Assembly (NCBI GenBank): GCA_037975125.1
Contig: CM075850.1
Coordinates: 74,009,890 to 74,073,889, forward strand
From: Latrodectus hesperus
Taxonomy: Eukaryota > Arthropoda > Arachnida > Araneae > Theridiidae
DNA length: 64,000 nucleotides
Reading direction: 5' to 3'
Under the pieces are notes generated by a model. The model was not told the origin of the DNA, made no database searches, and saw only the letters and a list, made by a program, of their open reading frames with translations. Position numbers and translations under genes: made by a program. Positions 62,201-64,000 of this stretch are shown in pieces (within the stretch, counting starts at the first letter, position 1; each line of letters opens with the position of its first letter).

Positions 62201-64000
62201 AGTATTAATATTAATGCGAGTAATTTTTCTCATTTCAATGAAGTTCTTTTTAAATTTGGTAAGTGTTTACACTAAGAGTATTTTAAAAAGAATTTATAAG
62301 TCTTAAAATACGCAATTACATATTCATTGTTATAAATATCAAATAAACGCAACAAATTATTTTTTAAAATTTAAAAATTCGGAAGTCTTATTCCCTGAAC
62401 AGGCCAAGTTTCAAAGAAATTTGTTAGATATTGGTTAATAAAATTCAAAAAAAATTATGGTGTTGCAATTATAACAAACACTCACAATTGAAATCAACAC
62501 GCATTAGTTTGCTAAACAATAGTTACAAAACTGAACACAGAAGTTCATATGTGTATCAGAGCTTTATGCAGTTTCCTACTAGAAACAAGGCAGTTTGAGT
62601 TTCTGTAGAACTGCTCCCATTCTTTCAACGACACAATTTCTGGATTTTAGAGTATTCTCGAAGCAGGGTGTGATTCGGTCTCTCCAGAGGATGCTCTATA
62701 TAATTCGAGTCAAGTGATCCGACTAGTCAATCTTTTCGGCAAATATTTTCCCTTTCCAAGAAAAATCATTAATCAGGTATTATGTGGTTGTACCTTATAG
62801 AGTTCATTCAAATAAAATCAGGACAAACTGTACCTCTGAAAATGCAAACATAGAGGTATAAGATCTCACTTTAATGTCTCCCATAAATCATATAGAATCT
62901 TCCAAGTTAGAGGTGTGTGACCATCCAATATGCTTGTGCCGATCAAGTAATCAATTGCTTGTAAATTTGGTGGCAAGAAACAGGTCTCGAGACTCTTGAT
63001 ATGAATATACGAAGATGAGGCATTGTTTATTCTGAAATGGATCTCAGAGATGAGAATATTTGCCCATCGATCTGTGTACCATATTAAATGGACTCCTTTT
63101 TCCCCGCAAAAGAGACAGTAACATAAAATCTTCCAAAATAGAATATTTTCTTCTGAAACATTTTGGAAATTTCTAGTTGATACTTGAAACTCTTTTTCAT
63201 GGCTTCATAAGCTTCAAGAGTTAAGGAACTGTAACAACCCAATTATATATTGTTGCAATTGCCAAATAGCGATCTATAACCGAAATTGCTCTAAAACAAC
63301 TTTGTTCAGGTTTTCTTATGAGGAATCTGATAGCCCTTTCATTGTTTTCTTAATTTTGACAGAGTACTGGATTAATTTTTATATGGGTTTGAGATTGGCC
63401 TGCTTCTGGTCTCTCCACGCGATACGCCGCATCATTCCATCACCAAAACATTAATATGGTTACTCATATGTTAAAACTTAATCATTGTAAAAAGATATCA
63501 AATAGTACAATAATTCAAAAGTGTGTATTTTGACAAGCAGGCTTGTGAAGCTTATTCTTTCAATAGTTTTGTCTACACATCCATATATGTTTTTACGTAT
63601 TTCATCCAAACGATTAATACCTTTGTTTCGAAACACCGACTTCATAATTCGTTTTTTTTTTTAAGTAAATTTGTGAAAATGTGAAAATTGTAGAAAAACG
63701 TACCATAAGTTATTAACATTAATGAAAGAAATCTAATTTTTATTAGTGTTATACACAAAATTTCATTTATAAAGTTTTCCTGAAACTTTCTTGCCTAAAT
63801 TTTTTTAACATTTAACTAAAGGGAGTATTTTTAAAATATGATAAAACTTTTAATAACATAAATAATATTTAAGCACAAGGAACGCCCTGAAAAATATTAA
63901 TACATATCAAAACGACTAAAATTGAAACATTTTAAGAAATACCAACCTCGATGAATTCCTATTTTTGGCAATATGGACAAAGGAGAATAGTGGCATCCGG
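49458..64000 (-). CDS. Lip-C: pancreatic-lipase-like protein, last five exons (5' part beyond right edge)
   Basis: Minus-strand paralogue of Lip-B. Exons in the window: 63947-64000 (incomplete), 61733-62011, 58866-59013, 51435-51632 and 49458-49557. Each joins in frame and at the same intron phase as Lip-B (1, 1, 2, 2). The first visible residues, GCHYSPLSILPK, are the lid loop after the PGC Cys. VTCDHFKAVDYF carries the catalytic His (family pattern CNHLR.Y.YY). Then come the Cys-rich loop, PLAT and a final ..LTVNDC ending in Cys just before TGA, as in vertebrate pancreatic lipases. The nucleophile Ser and Asp are outside the window, so catalytic competence cannot be judged fully. A full-length LINE sits in the intron 51633-58865. 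Confidence 0.9.
50187..50546 (-). repeat. Older tRNA-SINE copy split by a younger one
   Basis: Left half (50187-50323): tttggctctcaaaggtc, gtactaattaaactgat, gatgcgattcgaacccacca. Right half (50518-50546): cagttaatcatttgactgcg then agctca. Together they are one SINE interrupted inside its B-box-proximal part. Confidence 0.8.
50324..50506 (-). repeat. Full-length young tRNA-SINE with 11-bp target duplication
   Basis: Flanked by ccaacagttta at 50313-50323 and 50507-50517. It is nearly identical to the 28677-28854 copy by eye, with B-box GGTTCGAATCC and an AAACC repeat tail on the minus strand. Inserted into an older copy of its own family. Confidence 0.93.
51435..51632 (-). CDS. Lip-C exon: second half of PLAT domain
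   Basis: Acceptor TTTACTAG, donor CT|GTAAGT, 198 bases. The residues LKPGGQYVYLATSRFPLGII then KAKIWW align with Lip-B exon 9 in position and phase. Confidence 0.9.
52470..52534 (-). repeat. tRNA-SINE head fragment at the LINE insertion site
   Basis: tattgaactgaagcccgaag then tgttaaaccattcaactgct matches the tRNA-like end of the SINE; the LINE target duplication starts a few bases to the right. Confidence 0.5.
52733..56406 (-). CDS. LINE ORF2: endonuclease, reverse transcriptase, RNase H (one frameshift)
   Basis: The frame opens at ATG 56406. The first part (56406 to about 54565) has the EEP endonuclease (SWNCRG with Asn8, QET with Glu35, GDFNGH, SDHFPV) and the start of the RT (SYRPIALTS, QSGFRQGRSTLDN, FLDIEKAYD). 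The second part, in another frame (about 54566 to 52733), continues with GVPQGSVLS, the YVDD catalytic motif (54401-54412), RNase H (FTDGSKT, TAEIVAILKAL, YTDSMSI, SHVGITGNELADLAAKEG) and a C..C...H...C tail. The break lies at the run of five T (plus strand 54565-54569), best explained by loss of one base. Together the parts encode roughly 1225 residues, normal for this class. As sequenced, the protein would stop soon after the break, before the YVDD motif. Confidence 0.9.
56406..57524 (-). CDS. LINE ORF1: Gag-like nucleic-acid-binding protein, 372 aa
   Basis: Intact frame from ATG 57524. Residues about 25-160 look like the RRM-like or gag-like region of I/Jockey ORF1 proteins. Three consecutive zinc knuckles follow: CFNCNRFGHSKMFC (184-197), CTRCSSLEHQESDC (203-216) and CINCKENHSASSKTC (222-236). 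The Lys/Ser/Thr-rich tail ends RHRKKNPS. The protein is expected to coat element RNA and form the ribonucleoprotein. Its TAA overlaps the ORF2 ATG by one base (TAATG), suggesting translation of ORF2 by stop-restart coupling. No stop or shift is visible, which fits recent insertion. Confidence 0.92.
   Translation of the reverse strand: MGPKNSGHGEGLNSSQIDSKFDRIGNVYPKFILIQNNEGMLKQMSPFKILKQIKAVAGEPSNVKKLRSGDLLIESSSAQQSKSLLSLKVFGEIPIIASSHKSLNQCRGVISEIDLLSVSETEILEELKDQRVCNVRRITIHRGEEIFPTKNLILTFDCPNLPNSIKAGYLNCPVRPYIPNPIRCFNCNRFGHSKMFCRSKATCTRCSSLEHQESDCKSEPFCINCKENHSASSKTCSHWQHEKEIQRIKTTRKISYQEAKKQLQNTTINFKKPYAHVLKKTVSTAVQTDTSSITFFKPETQSKPTTGKSIFIKPQKTSDSDNRKKLKIKDQSNVTASKTSLPTDSHSDMDTDIDNFELIAKNRSRHRKKNPS
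57525..58082 (-). promoter_or_regulatory. LINE 5' untranslated/promoter region
   Basis: About 560 GC-richer bases between the 5' target duplication and the ORF1 start. It starts with the dyad CCCCTCAGGGG. In this class of elements the internal promoter lies in this region; no specific motif is claimed. An 85-codon open frame (57794-58051) is hydrophobic and very likely incidental. Confidence 0.6.
58866..59013 (-). CDS. Lip-C exon: first half of PLAT domain
   Basis: Acceptor TTTAAATAG, donor AA|GTACGT, phases 2 in and 2 out. FQYQVIVETG opens PLAT and VIRLELNSNSGKI is the core strand block; it corresponds to Lip-B exon 8. Confidence 0.88.
59212..59270. repeat. TA microsatellite
   Basis: Uninterrupted (TA)n of about 59 bases; the third long one in the window. 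Confidence 0.97.
59328..59358. repeat. TATA/TAGA microsatellite
   Basis: A TA run passing into (TAGA)n. Confidence 0.9.
60655..60812 (-). repeat. Decayed tRNA-SINE copy
   Basis: cgtttgtcgttccac, tttcaaaatggattctgaag, ttggtgtaggaatcgaacca and cgctaaccattcagtcagct are in family order. Confidence 0.7.
61011..61215 (-). mobile_element. Internally deleted mariner element, irritans type
   Basis: Terminal inverted repeats: left ttgggttgttcggaaagtag, right (reverse complement) ttgggttgttcgtaaagtaa, both continuing tttcgtt. The right flank is TA; the left is TG, presumably mutated. Near the left end the minus strand has P-E-R-W-stop-K, the remnant of the C-terminal (L)PERW..K motif of mariner transposases, with further stops. 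About 1.1 kb of transposase is missing. TTGGGTTGTTCG termini suggest the irritans group. Confidence 0.88.
61733..62011 (-). CDS. Lip-C exon with catalytic His
   Basis: Acceptor AATTCTAG, donor T|GTAAGT, 279 bases. The residues RYYVTCDHFKAVDYFIDSI match the CNHLRS.KYY.DSI block of pancreatic lipases (His in CDH), then a CADCSHDGSCAQMGY loop and DEEPYC. It aligns with Lip-B exon 7. Confidence 0.94.
62012..63946 (-). other. Lip-C intron upstream of the His exon
   Basis: 62012-62550 is AT-rich and empty to me. 62560-63470 is more GC-rich with long minus-strand stretches lacking stops but no recognised motif or Met start; probably an old mobile element. Confidence 0.5.
63947..64000 (-). CDS. Lip-C lid exon (truncated by window edge)
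   Basis: The residues GCHYSPLSILPKIGIHR align with [18 protein letters not shown] of Lip-B exon 6, and the exon ends in the same phase (CGA G|GTTGGT). The donor is weaker than consensus. G plus CT of the next exon gives Ala. Confidence 0.8.

Overview
The window is AT-rich animal nuclear DNA. Small exons with consensus splice sites are separated by long introns full of decayed repeats. The three-CCHC-knuckle LINE, the many tRNA-derived SINEs and the family of the host genes point to an arthropod, most likely an arachnid (spider). That is an inference from repeat and gene style, not a database match.

The host-gene content is a head-to-tail array of at least three pancreatic-lipase-like genes, all on the minus strand. 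From right to left: Lip-C (49458 to beyond 64000) has its last five exons here. Lip-B (9146-44714) appears complete: ten exons joined in consistent phases give a predicted 511 residues with signal peptide, HG oxyanion motif, GHSLG nucleophile elbow, LDPA Asp, CSH His and a C-terminal PLAT domain. Lip-A (87-6219, running off the left edge) has its signal-peptide exon and the start of the lipase domain here. Lip-B and Lip-C share intron positions and phases wherever they can be compared, so they are tandem duplicates. Lip-A has lost the His-Gly of the oxyanion motif. All three are predicted to be secreted lipid or ester hydrolases or derivatives of them; substrates cannot be read from sequence.

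The introns and intergenic spaces are mostly mobile-element DNA. The main items are: (1) a full-length I/Jockey-type LINE at 52551-58082, with 13-bp target duplications, ORF1 and ORF2 overlapping as TAATG, and a single frameshift in an A5 run, inside a Lip-C intron; (2) about twenty copies of one tRNA-derived SINE, two with clear target duplications and one of these nested in an older copy, all recognised copies in the same orientation; (3) a hAT-type non-autonomous element with 8-bp duplications (27359-28109); (4) a Tc1-type TIR element (4031-4760); (5) an internally deleted irritans-type mariner (61011-61215); (6) decayed LINE pieces (33310-34150, 37862-38280) and a possible pogo-like remnant; (7) fold-back sequences and perfect hairpins at 5382, 11235 and 25551; (8) TA and CA microsatellites.

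I found no operon, CRISPR, rRNA, stand-alone tRNA or viral gene, and no convincing new biological system. The most useful observations are the lipase array assembled exon by exon, the altered active-site motif in Lip-A, the divergent last exon of Lip-B, and the nearly intact LINE.
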